From an uncultured Pseudomonadota bacterium (lineage in GTDB: Bacteria; Pseudomonadota; Gammaproteobacteria; Xanthomonadales; Ahniellaceae), in the NCBI GenBank assembly GCA_937996755.1, contig CALKUS010000161.1:1-35684 (forward strand): a stretch of 35,684 bases of DNA. The letters are read 5' to 3'. The notes below the pieces were generated by a model. That model was not told the origin of the DNA. It searched no databases and saw nothing but the letters and a program-made list of their open reading frames with translations. A program made the translations under genes and the position numbers. Positions 23,765-30,507 of the stretch are shown piece by piece. Within the stretch, counting starts at the first letter, position 1; every line of letters begins with the position of its first letter.

Positions 23765-25513
23765 CTACTCGAAACCGTTCGCGAACAGCGGGGTTTCGCC
23801 CGGAATTATATCGGACAGCGCAAAACCGATGCCACCGGAAGTGCGGTGTTCCCAGCCCCACTTGCGCGGCGGAGCGACGCGGAACTGCGTGTTCGCGGGC
23901 GGCGCGGTGGGACGAATCCAGAAATTGACGCTCTCGTCGTACGTCGCGTAGAGCGAGTTCGCCATCGCGGCGAGCTGCGGATTGGGCGTGCCCGCCACGC
24001 GCGCGAAGTAGTCGCCCCACGCCACCTGCGCGGCGACGTCCAGCGCGTGCTCGGCATCGGACGTGTCGACATTGCCGTCGCTGCCGTCGGCGAGCATCGC
24101 GTAGCGCGGCGACGCGAGCGTGCCGCCGTAGTCGTTGTCCGCCGTGATGCGCACGGTCGCGCGCAGGAACGCGCCGAAGCGCGCGAGGAATTGCGCCGTC
24201 GCGAGGTCCTCGCCGGTCGCGTACGCGCGCACCACGGCGTCGGACAGCAGCGCGCTCATCCACGACGACGCGCCGTAGCTCGCGTCGGCCCAGTCGCCGT
24301 CGTGCTGCGAGCCGAGATGGTAGAGACCTCCGTCGATGCGGTTCGCGGGGATCGGCGGCGTCCCGTTCTGGTGCGTGCGGAAATCGCTGAGGATCTGCGT
24401 CACTTCGTTCGCGCGCGGCGTGGTGCCGAGCACCTCGTACGCGATCACCTTGCCGAGCAGCTTGAACGCGGCATGGCGCTCGGTCCAGAAGCCGATGCCG
24501 GACGACCACACGTGGCCGAAGCCGCTCTGGCCGGTCGATGCGGCCGCGATCTTCGCCGGCATCTGCGGGTCGCCGGTGAGCCAGTAGATGTACGCGAGGC
24601 ACTCGTTGTACGTGTACTTCGTGTCGCCCGGCGCCAGCGAGAACGAACCGTTCGCGTCGGTGCGCGCCGCGTAGTACTGCCCGGCCTGCACCGCTTCGCG
24701 GAGCGCGAAGAAGCTGCCGCTGCGCTCGTACAGCGCGAAGATCGTGGCCGAGCGGTCGTACAGCCACGGCTCGCGGTCGGTTCGGAATTGCGGGTACAGC
24801 GACGTCGGCACCGACGGATCGTCGCGCCACACTTCGGTGTACGTGTTGTTCTTGTGCGCGCGTTCCGCTTCCTGGAACGCGGGCCAGTGCGCCGTCGCGT
24901 CCATCGTCGTGGGGTTGTCGCGCGCCGGCGTGTTCGTCGCGTCGAACGCGCGCTTGCGCACGGAGGAAAGGCCGCCGTTCACGAGCCAGAACGAGGGCAG
25001 CACCGCGTAGACGTCGGGCTCGGTCACGCCGTCCGCCGTCACGTAGAGGCCGGAATTCACGGTGTGCCACGAGCCGCGCGGGTCCTGCAGCGTCGGCACG
25101 TTCAGGGTGCGCGCGGGCCCGCCCCATTCGACCGTGATCGTGTCGAACGCGGGGAACGCGACCGGCAGCGAGCGCTCGAGCTGGATCAGCACGATGCGCA
25201 CGGACGTGCCGTCGAGCGACGGCGTGAGGCGGTGGCGCCACGGCGTGAGCTGCTCGACGTGCGCGGCGATCTCCACGCCCTGGCGCATCACGCGCACGTT
25301 CGCGAGCTGCGCGACGGTCAGCGAACCGCGCGGGAACGGCACGCCGAACGTGATGCGGCGCGACGAGCCGGCCGGCACGCCTTCGGTCGGCCGCAGCTGG
25401 ACGTCGATGCTCCCGGACGGCACGGCGGGGGCGAAGAACGGCTCGGGAGCGGCGTGCGCCGCGAGCGGCAGCAGGGCGACGAGGAACACCACGAAGCGTG
25501 CGAGAGTCGGCAT
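23765..25513 (-). CDS. Secreted protein of unknown function with LFANGFE C-terminus
   Basis: 582 residues. The signal peptide is LARFVVFLVALLPLAAHA. I do not recognise a named family. The first about 150 residues look like beta-strands (VQLRPTEGVPAG, VRIVLIQLERSLPV). From about 190 the protein becomes helical and aromatic-rich, with SATIFALYERSGSFFALREA, YTYNECLAYIYWLTGD, GIGFWTERHAAFKLLG, ASYGASSWMSALLSDA, a layout that could form an alpha/alpha toroid as in polysaccharide lyases or glycoside hydrolases. The last residues are PLFANGFE, a short tail I recall at the ends of many secreted proteins of Lysobacterales. It is probably first in the minus-strand GT operon and diverges from thrS. Confidence 0.7.
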   Translation of the reverse strand: MPTLARFVVFLVALLPLAAHAAPEPFFAPAVPSGSIDVQLRPTEGVPAGSSRRITFGVPFPRGSLTVAQLANVRVMRQGVEIAAHVEQLTPWRHRLTPSLDGTSVRIVLIQLERSLPVAFPAFDTITVEWGGPARTLNVPTLQDPRGSWHTVNSGLYVTADGVTEPDVYAVLPSFWLVNGGLSSVRKRAFDATNTPARDNPTTMDATAHWPAFQEAERAHKNNTYTEVWRDDPSVPTSLYPQFRTDREPWLYDRSATIFALYERSGSFFALREAVQAGQYYAARTDANGSFSLAPGDTKYTYNECLAYIYWLTGDPQMPAKIAAASTGQSGFGHVWSSGIGFWTERHAAFKLLGKVIAYEVLGTTPRANEVTQILSDFRTHQNGTPPIPANRIDGGLYHLGSQHDGDWADASYGASSWMSALLSDAVVRAYATGEDLATAQFLARFGAFLRATVRITADNDYGGTLASPRYAMLADGSDGNVDTSDAEHALDVAAQVAWGDYFARVAGTPNPQLAAMANSLYATYDESVNFWIRPTAPPANTQFRVAPPRKWGWEHRTSGGIGFALSDIIPGETPLFANGFE

Positions 25514-25627
25514 GGCGGGGACCTCGGCGGGCGCGGCGGGTCGGCGGAAAAGGCCGGCGCAGTGCCCGCATTGTAGGCCGGTGCGTGTCGCGAGGACATC
25601 GCGCTACCGCGATCCGGCGCGCTTCGC

Positions 25628-25633
25628 TAGAAT
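25628..25633 (+). promoter_or_regulatory. Candidate -10 box of the thrS promoter
   Basis: TAGAAT lies 70 bases before the short leader frame and about 190 before thrS. It is a good -10 match in very GC-rich surroundings. No convincing -35 element is seen 17 bases upstream, so this is tentative. Confidence 0.3.
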
Positions 25634-25702
25634 CGGGCGCAGGCGCGTGGATTCGCGCGCGAAACCTGGCACGGAGTCGTAGTTCGAACGAACACGATCA
25701 CC

Positions 25703-25729
25703 ATGACGCGAACCGGAACCCACAACTAG
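25703..25729 (+). CDS. Putative thrS leader peptide (MTRTGTHN)
   Basis: An 8-codon frame, ATG to TAG, encoding M-T-R-T-G-T-H-N. Three of the seven codons after the start are threonine. It ends 33 bases before an intrinsic-terminator hairpin and 92 bases before the thrS start. Amino-acid-rich leaders before a terminator are the mark of ribosome-mediated attenuation of synthetase and biosynthesis genes. No strong ribosome site is visible (nearest GGAG is 27 bases upstream), so translation is unproven. Confidence 0.4.
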   Translation: MTRTGTHN

Positions 25730-25762
25730 CAGCTCCGCTCCCGCGCATCCCGAGTTTCCTCG

Positions 25763-25787
25763 AAAGGGCGCCCGAGCGCCCTTTTTT
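25763..25787 (+). terminator. Intrinsic terminator in the thrS leader (candidate attenuator)
   Basis: The stem AAAGGGCGC (25763-25771) pairs perfectly with GCGCCCTTT (25776-25784) around a CCGA loop, and a run of six T ends at 25787. No plus-strand gene ends nearby: the upstream neighbour is transcribed the other way and the last plus gene stops at 15895. The structure therefore most likely acts on the thrS leader transcript itself. Confidence 0.75.
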
Positions 25788-25821
25788 GTTGCCCGCGACG
25801 GCAACGCACGAGAATCCGAAC

Positions 25822-27729
25822 ATGATCCAGATCACCCTTCCCGACGGCAGCAAGCGTCCGTTCGACGCGCCCGTCTCCATCGCCGAGCTCGCGGCCTCGA
25901 TCGGCCCCGGCCTCGCCAAGGCCGCGCTCGCCGGCAAGGTCGACGGCAAGCTCGTCGACACGTCGTACCGCATCGGTTCCGATGCCGCCGTCGAGATCGT
26001 CACCGACAAGCATCCCGACGCGCTCGAGATCGTGCGTCACTCGACGGCGCACCTGCTCGCGCAGGCGACGCAGCGCCTGTTCCCCGACACCCAGGTCACG
26101 ATCGGCCCGGTCGTCGAAAACGGCTTCTATTACGACTTCAAGCGCGACACGGCCTTCACGACGGAGGACCTCGAGAAGATCGAGGCCGAGATGAAGAAGA
26201 TCGCCGCCGAGGCGCTGCCGATCCAGCGCAGCGTGATGGCCAAGGACGACGCGATCGCGCTGTTCAAGGGCAAGGGCGAGCACTTCAAGGCCGAGATCAT
26301 CGACGACATCATCCCGGCCGGCGAGGAAATCTCGCTGTACGGGCAGGGCGACTGGCTCGACCTCTGCCGCGGCCCGCACGTGCCGAACACGGCGAAGCTC
26401 GGCGCGTTCAAGCTGATGCGCGTGTCGGGCGCCTACTGGCGCGGCGACCAGAACAACGCACAGCTGCAGCGCGTGTACGGCACCGCCTGGCTGAACGAGA
26501 AGGACCTCAAGGCCTACCTCCACATGCTGGAAGAGGCCGAGAAGCGCGACCACCGCAAGATCGGCAAGGCGCAGGACCTCTTCCACATGCAGGAAGAGGC
26601 GCCGGGCCTCGTGTTCTGGCATCCGAAGGGCTGGGCCATCTGGCAGGCCGTCGAGCAGAAGATGCGCCGCGTCTACCGCGAGTCGGGCTACCAGGAAGTG
26701 CGCTGTCCGCAGGTGCTCGATCGCTCCCTCTGGGAGAAGACGGGGCACTGGGAGAACTACCGCGACAACATGTTCACCACGTCGTCGGAGAACCGCGACT
26801 ACGCGCTCAAGCCGATGAACTGCCCCGGCCACGTGCAGGTGTTCAAGCACGGGCTGCACAGCTACCGCGACCTGCCGATCCGCTACGGCGAATTCGGCGC
26901 GTGCCACCGCAACGAGCCGTCGGGCGCCCTGCACGGCCTCATGCGCGTGCGCGGCTTCACGCAGGACGACGGCCACATCTTCTGCATGGAATCGCAGATC
27001 GAGGCGGAGGTCGTCGCGTTCCACGGCCAGGCCATGGACGTGTACGGCCACTTCGGCTTCACGGACGTGAAGCTCAAGCTGGCGTTGCGCCCGGACAAGC
27101 GCATCGGCGACGACGCCCAGTGGGACCACGCCGAGGCCACGCTGCGCGCCGGACTGGCCGCCTGCGGGGTGGAATGGGAGGAACTGCCCGGCGAGGGCGC
27201 CTTCTACGGCCCGAAGATCGAATACCACCTGAAGGACTCGATCGGGCGCGCCTGGCAGGTGGGCACGATGCAGGTCGATTTCTTCATGCCGGGCCGCCTC
27301 GGGGCGGAATACGTGGCCGAGGATTCGGGCCGCCGGACGCCCGTGATGCTGCACCGGGCCATCGTGGGCAGCTTCGAGCGCTTCATCGGCATGCTGATCG
27401 AGCACCACGCCGGCCAGATGCCGGCCTGGCTGGCCCCGATCCAGGCCGTCGTGATGAACATCACGGACGCGCAGGCCGATTTCACGGGGTCGGTGGCGAA
27501 AACCCTTGCGAATCAAGGCCTCCGGGTCCAGGCCGATTTGCGCAACGAGAAGATCGGCTATAAGATTCGCCAGCACACGCTGCAGCGCGTGCCGTATCTC
27601 CTGGTCGTGGGCGACCGCGAAAAGGAAAACGGCAGCGTTGCGGTGCGCGCGCGTTCCGGTGAGGACCTCGGCTCGATGAGCGTCGAGGCGTTCGCCGAGA
27701 AGCTGCGCGCGGAGTCGGCGGCGGGCTAG
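25822..27729 (+). CDS. thrS: Threonine--tRNA ligase
   Basis: 635 residues, close to the 642 of E. coli ThrS. It charges tRNA-Thr in the cytoplasm. The TGS domain (1-61, MIQITLPDGSKRPFD) is followed by the editing domain (about 65-240; HSTAHLLAQATQRLFP with the HxxxH pair, and CRGPHVPNT). The class II catalytic core has PMNCPGHVQVFKHG (zinc cysteine), ACHRNEPSGALHGLMRVRGFTQDDGHIF (motif 2), and MLHRAIVGSFERFIGMLIEH (motif 3). The anticodon-binding domain comes last. ATG 25822 is chosen because the TGS domain begins there; the frame is open further upstream but reads non-conserved sequence through the leader hairpin. The ribosome site is weak. Regulation by a leader attenuator is likely. Confidence 0.97.
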   Translation: MIQITLPDGSKRPFDAPVSIAELAASIGPGLAKAALAGKVDGKLVDTSYRIGSDAAVEIVTDKHPDALEIVRHSTAHLLAQATQRLFPDTQVTIGPVVENGFYYDFKRDTAFTTEDLEKIEAEMKKIAAEALPIQRSVMAKDDAIALFKGKGEHFKAEIIDDIIPAGEEISLYGQGDWLDLCRGPHVPNTAKLGAFKLMRVSGAYWRGDQNNAQLQRVYGTAWLNEKDLKAYLHMLEEAEKRDHRKIGKAQDLFHMQEEAPGLVFWHPKGWAIWQAVEQKMRRVYRESGYQEVRCPQVLDRSLWEKTGHWENYRDNMFTTSSENRDYALKPMNCPGHVQVFKHGLHSYRDLPIRYGEFGACHRNEPSGALHGLMRVRGFTQDDGHIFCMESQIEAEVVAFHGQAMDVYGHFGFTDVKLKLALRPDKRIGDDAQWDHAEATLRAGLAACGVEWEELPGEGAFYGPKIEYHLKDSIGRAWQVGTMQVDFFMPGRLGAEYVAEDSGRRTPVMLHRAIVGSFERFIGMLIEHHAGQMPAWLAPIQAVVMNITDAQADFTGSVAKTLANQGLRVQADLRNEKIGYKIRQHTLQRVPYLLVVGDREKENGSVAVRARSGEDLGSMSVEAFAEKLRAESAAG

Positions 27730-27826
27730 GAGCCCGTTGCGAAACAGGAGATCGCGACACACGCGACGCTGCTCCGGGGAACGGGCGGCGGGGCGTCCGC
27801 GTCGCGATCGTCGATGAACCCGAGTT

Positions 27827-27832
27827 GGAGGA
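27827..27832 (+). promoter_or_regulatory. infC ribosome-binding site fixing an AUC start
   Basis: GGAGGA is followed by 7 bases and then ATC (27840-27842), in frame with IF3. This spacing makes ATC the start rather than the TTG at 27825, which overlaps the ribosome site itself. Confidence 0.8.
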
Positions 27833-27839
27833 TTCCCGA

Positions 27840-28361
27840 ATCGCTACGGACAACAAGATCACCCGGAAGAACCTCGAGATCAGGGTCCCGCGGGTACGCG
27901 TGATCGGCGCGGATGGTGCCCAGCTGGGCATCCTCACCCGCGACGAAGCGCTGGCCATCGCGGAAGAGTCTGCGCTCGACCTCGTCGAGATCCAGCCGAC
28001 TGCGGACCCGCCGGTCTGCAAGATCATGGATTTCGGCAAGTACAAGTTCGACCTGCAGAAGAAGGCGAACGCGGCGAAGAAGAAGACGAAGCAGCAGGAG
28101 ATCAAGGAGCTGAAGTTCCGCCCGACCACGGACGACGGCGACTACAACATCAAGCTCCGCAACCTGCGCCGTTTCATCGCCGAGGGTGACAAGGTCAAGA
28201 TCACGATTCGCTTCAAGGGCCGCGAAATGGCGCACACCGAGCTCGGGCTCGCGATGGCGCAGAAGATCGAGGCCGACGTGAAGGACGAGGTGACCATCGA
28301 GCAGTGGCCGCGCCTGGAAGGCCGCCAGATGCACATGATGATCGCCCCCAAGAAGAAGTAA
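27840..28361 (+). CDS. infC: Translation initiation factor IF-3
   Basis: 173 residues. IF3 binds the 30S subunit and checks initiator tRNA and start codon. The N-domain has RKNLEIRVPRVRVIGADGAQLG and LVEIQPTADPPVCKIMDFGKYKF. A lysine-rich linker (KKANAAKKKTKQQEIKELKFRP) leads to the C-domain (KLRNLRRFIAEGDKVKITIRFKGREMAH) and the end RLEGRQMHMMIAPKKK. No ATG or GTG is placed correctly; the start is AUC, consistent with the rare AUU/AUC starts that let IF3 repress its own mRNA. It lies 110 bases after thrS, with a short hairpin over the thrS stop (27722-27736) that lacks a T run. Confidence 0.95.
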   Translation: MATDNKITRKNLEIRVPRVRVIGADGAQLGILTRDEALAIAEESALDLVEIQPTADPPVCKIMDFGKYKFDLQKKANAAKKKTKQQEIKELKFRPTTDDGDYNIKLRNLRRFIAEGDKVKITIRFKGREMAHTELGLAMAQKIEADVKDEVTIEQWPRLEGRQMHMMIAPKKK

Positions 28362-28709
28362 CCCGTCGCGCGGAACGCGCGACACGATGTGGTCCTCTCT
28401 CCCCACCGGGGAGAGAGCAAAGAGAGAGGGGGGACGTAGCTCCGATCTCGCGCCACATCGAACGAAGGAAGATGTGGTCCTCTCTCCCCACCGGGGAGAG
28501 AGCACAGAGAGAGGGGGGGTAGCTCCGATCTCGCGCCACATCGAACGAAGGACCGCTTTACCGGTCGCCATTGCGGTCGGCGCAACAAGAGAGGAACCCG
28601 TCGGGGTGTTGCACTCGCCCTGGCATACAAGCAGGCCACGAGCAGGACGGAAAGCGCGAGGCGACTCGCCGCTCGAGCCAGTCACTAAAGAGAAGGTAGG
28701 AGCACTGCA
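28362..28709 (+). other. infC-rpmI spacer with tandem repeats
   Basis: 348 non-coding bases, long for a spacer inside this operon. The first half holds two tandem 85-base units. The second half (28554-28709) has no reading frame of note and ends in the rpmI ribosome site AGGTAGGAG. It may include the L20-type control region, but I could not identify the operator. Confidence 0.7.
28386..28553 (+). repeat. Two tandem 85-base units with internal hairpins
   Basis: Unit 1 is 28386-28470 and unit 2 is 28471-28553. They are nearly identical, with a 2-base length difference and one or two substitutions. Each begins GATGTGGTCC and contains a perfect 10-base stem CTCTCTCCCC / GGGGAGAGAG around ACC (28395-28417 and 28480-28502). 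A second purine run, AGAGAGAGGG, follows and could compete for the same pyrimidine arm. Both end CGCCACATCGAACGAAGGA. Confidence 0.85.
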
Positions 28710-28907
28710 ATGCCGAAGATGAAGACCAACCGGGCCGCTGCCAAGCGGTTCCGCAAGACGGCGTCGGGCAAGTTCAAGTGTGGCCATGCGTTCAAGAGCC
28801 ACATCCTGACGAAGAAGTCGCAGAAGCGTAAGCGCAACCTGCGCCAGACCAACCACGTACGTGCCGAGGACGCCGGTCGCGTCGCTCGCATGCTGCCGTA
28901 CGCATAA
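28710..28907 (+). CDS. rpmI: 50S ribosomal protein L35
   Basis: 65 residues, full length: PKMKTNRAAAKRFRKTASGKF, SHILTKKSQKRKRNLRQ, ARMLPYA. It is a basic protein of the large subunit. Its start ATG has AGGTAGGAG about 8 bases upstream. It is followed after 14 bases by rplT, as in almost all bacteria. The unusual point is the long repeat-containing spacer before it. Confidence 0.97.
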   Translation: MPKMKTNRAAAKRFRKTASGKFKCGHAFKSHILTKKSQKRKRNLRQTNHVRAEDAGRVARMLPYA

Positions 28908-28921
28908 GGGAGGACTGACCC

Positions 28922-29281
28922 ATGGCACGAGTCAAGCGTGGTGTAACGGCACGCCGCCGCCACAAGAAGATCATCGCCAAGGCCCGCGGTTACTACAACG
29001 CGCGCCGCAAGGTATTCCGCGTCGCCAAGCAGGCGGTCACGAAGGCGGCCCAGTACGCCTACATCGGCCGCAAGCAGCGCAAGCGCCAGTTCCGCGCGCT
29101 CTGGATCGTCCGCATCAACGCGGCCGCTCGACAGTACGGACTGAGCTACAGCCGCCTGATCAACGGCCTCAAGAAGGCCGGCATCGGGATGGACCGCAAG
29201 GTCCTGGCGGACCTCGCGGTGCACGACATCGCGGCGTTCGGCAAGGTGGCGGAGAAGGCGAAGGCCGGCCTGGCCGCGTAG
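28922..29281 (+). CDS. rplT: 50S ribosomal protein L20
   Basis: 119 residues, full length: ARVKRGVTARRRHKKIIAKARGYYNARR, RKQRKRQFRALWIVRINAAARQYGLSYS, and NGLKKAGIGMDRKVLADLAVHD. It binds 23S rRNA early in large-subunit assembly and in E. coli represses the infC-rpmI-rplT mRNA. The ribosome site GGGAGGA precedes the ATG. Downstream lie two hairpins before pheS. Confidence 0.98.
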   Translation: MARVKRGVTARRRHKKIIAKARGYYNARRKVFRVAKQAVTKAAQYAYIGRKQRKRQFRALWIVRINAAARQYGLSYSRLINGLKKAGIGMDRKVLADLAVHDIAAFGKVAEKAKAGLAA

Positions 29282-29290
29282 CGACTACGA

Positions 29291-29360
29291 CCGCGGCCGC
29301 TCCCGCGGCCGCGGATCGAAGATCAAATGCGTGGGGAAGGGGCTGTGCTCCTTCCCCACG
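29291..29360 (+). terminator. Two hairpins between rplT and pheS (possible attenuator or processing site)
   Basis: The first is a perfect 10-base GC stem at 29291-29314 with loop TCCC. The second has arms CGTGGGGAAGG (29330-29340) and CCTTCCCCACG (29350-29360), followed by TTCGTTT rather than a continuous T run. They could give partial termination or protect the rplT 3' end. No Phe-rich leader peptide is seen. Confidence 0.45.
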
Positions 29361-29379
29361 TTCGTTTCAGGAACCACGG

Positions 29380-30375
29380 ATGAACGATTCGACGCTTTCC
29401 ATCGAGCCGATGCTGGCGCAGGTCGCAGCCGCCGAAACGCTCGATGCGCTGGAATCCGCGCGCGTGTCGCTGCTCGGCAAGAGCGGCGCCGTCACCGAGC
29501 AGCTGAAGGCGCTCGGCAAGCTGCCGCCCGACCAGCGCAAGGCGCAGGGCGAGCGCATCAACGTGGTGAAGGAGCGGCTGCAGGACGCGATCGCCGCGCG
29601 CCGGTCGCTGCTCGAGGAAGCCGCCTTCGCGCAGCGCCTCGCGTCCGAACGGATCGACGTCACCATGCCGGGGCGCGACGCGACGGTCGGCTCGCTGCAT
29701 CCGATCACGCGCACGCTCGAGCGCATCACCACGATCTTCGCCCGCTTCGGCTATCGCCTCGCCGAGGGGCCCGAGGTCGAGGACGACTACCACAACTTCG
29801 AAGCGCTGAATTTCCCGCCGCACCATCCGGCGCGCGCGATGCACGACACGTTCTACCTGCCGGACGGACGCCTGCTGCGCACGCACACGTCGCCCGTGCA
29901 GATCCGCGCGATGAAGTCGGCGCATCCGCCGTTGCGCGTGATCGCCGCGGGCAAGGTGTACCGCAGCGATTCCGACCAGACGCACTCGCCGATGTTCCAC
30001 CAGGTCGAGGGCCTGCTGGTCGACGAGACGTCGAGCTTCGCCGACCTCAAGGGCACGCTCGCGCAGTTCGTTTCCGCGTTCTTCGAGCGCGACTTCGAGA
30101 TGCGCTTCCGCCCGTCGTACTTCCCGTTCACCGAGCCGTCGGCGGAAGTCGACATCCGCTGGCAGAAGCCGGACGGCAGCGAGTCGTGGCTCGAGGTGCT
30201 CGGCTGCGGCATGGTGCACCCGAACGTGCTGCGCGAGTGCGGCATCGATCCCGAGCGCTACACCGGCTTCGCGTTCGGCCTCGGCGTCGAGCGCTTCGCG
30301 ATGTTGCGCTACGGCGTGAACGACCTGCGTGCGTTCTTCGAGAACGACCTTTCGTTCCTGCGGCAGTTCGCCTAG
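29380..30375 (+). CDS. pheS: Phenylalanine--tRNA ligase alpha subunit
   Basis: 331 residues (E. coli 327). It forms the alpha2beta2 enzyme with PheT. An N-terminal coiled-coil tRNA-binding arm (about 15-90) is followed by the class II catalytic domain: HPITRTLERITTIFARFGYRLAEGPEVEDDYHNF, KVYRSDSDQTHSPMFHQVEG (motif 2), EVLGCGMVHPNVLRECGID, and FAFGLGVERFAMLRYG (motif 3). ATG 29380 is preceded by CAGGA. An 18-codon frame starting at 29327 ends with a TGA that overlaps this ATG. Confidence 0.97.
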   Translation: MNDSTLSIEPMLAQVAAAETLDALESARVSLLGKSGAVTEQLKALGKLPPDQRKAQGERINVVKERLQDAIAARRSLLEEAAFAQRLASERIDVTMPGRDATVGSLHPITRTLERITTIFARFGYRLAEGPEVEDDYHNFEALNFPPHHPARAMHDTFYLPDGRLLRTHTSPVQIRAMKSAHPPLRVIAAGKVYRSDSDQTHSPMFHQVEGLLVDETSSFADLKGTLAQFVSAFFERDFEMRFRPSYFPFTEPSAEVDIRWQKPDGSESWLEVLGCGMVHPNVLRECGIDPERYTGFAFGLGVERFAMLRYGVNDLRAFFENDLSFLRQFA

Positions 30376-30412
30376 ACGAACCGTGACGGGCGGGAACGAC
30401 GGTACGTCCACC

Positions 30413-30491
30413 CGTCATTCCCGCGAAGGCGGGAATCCATTGTCGGGTTCGCGGAAGAGCAAGATGGATTCCCGCTTTCGCGGGAATGACG
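30413..30491 (+). repeat. dRS3/REP-like 27-base inverted repeat between pheS and pheT
   Basis: Left arm 30413-30439 and right arm 30465-30491 are reverse complements with one mismatch, separated by 25 bases. Each arm itself holds ATTCCC-N8-GGGAAT, the pattern of Neisseria dRS3 and of similar dispersed repeats in other proteobacteria. The right arm ends 16 bases before the pheT start. Confidence 0.85.
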
Positions 30492-30507
30492 ATGCCAAGG
30501 TACTCGA

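Larger units (their letters stand above)
25514..25821. other. Divergent intergenic region: thrS leader and operon promoter region
   Basis: 308 bases between the start of the secreted protein (minus) and thrS (plus). The right half holds a candidate -10 box, a Thr-rich short reading frame and an intrinsic-terminator hairpin, listed separately. The left 90 bases must contain the minus-strand promoter, but I could not place it. Confidence 0.7.

Noticed and set aside
1..25513. Exosortase and PEP-CTERM substrate genes expected for this type of EPS locus
   Set aside because: None of the proteins in the window has the multi-helix exosortase layout or a C-terminal PEP motif with a transmembrane tail. 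They may lie outside the window.
22628..25576. A long plus-strand frame of 982 codons opposite the GT and secreted-protein genes
   Set aside because: Its composition is dominated by Arg, Ala, Val and His as expected for the complement of high-GC genes, and it has no recognisable domain. The minus-strand genes carry clear motifs.
28386..28553. CRISPR-like repeats
   Set aside because: There are only two units, directly adjacent without spacers, and no cas genes are nearby.
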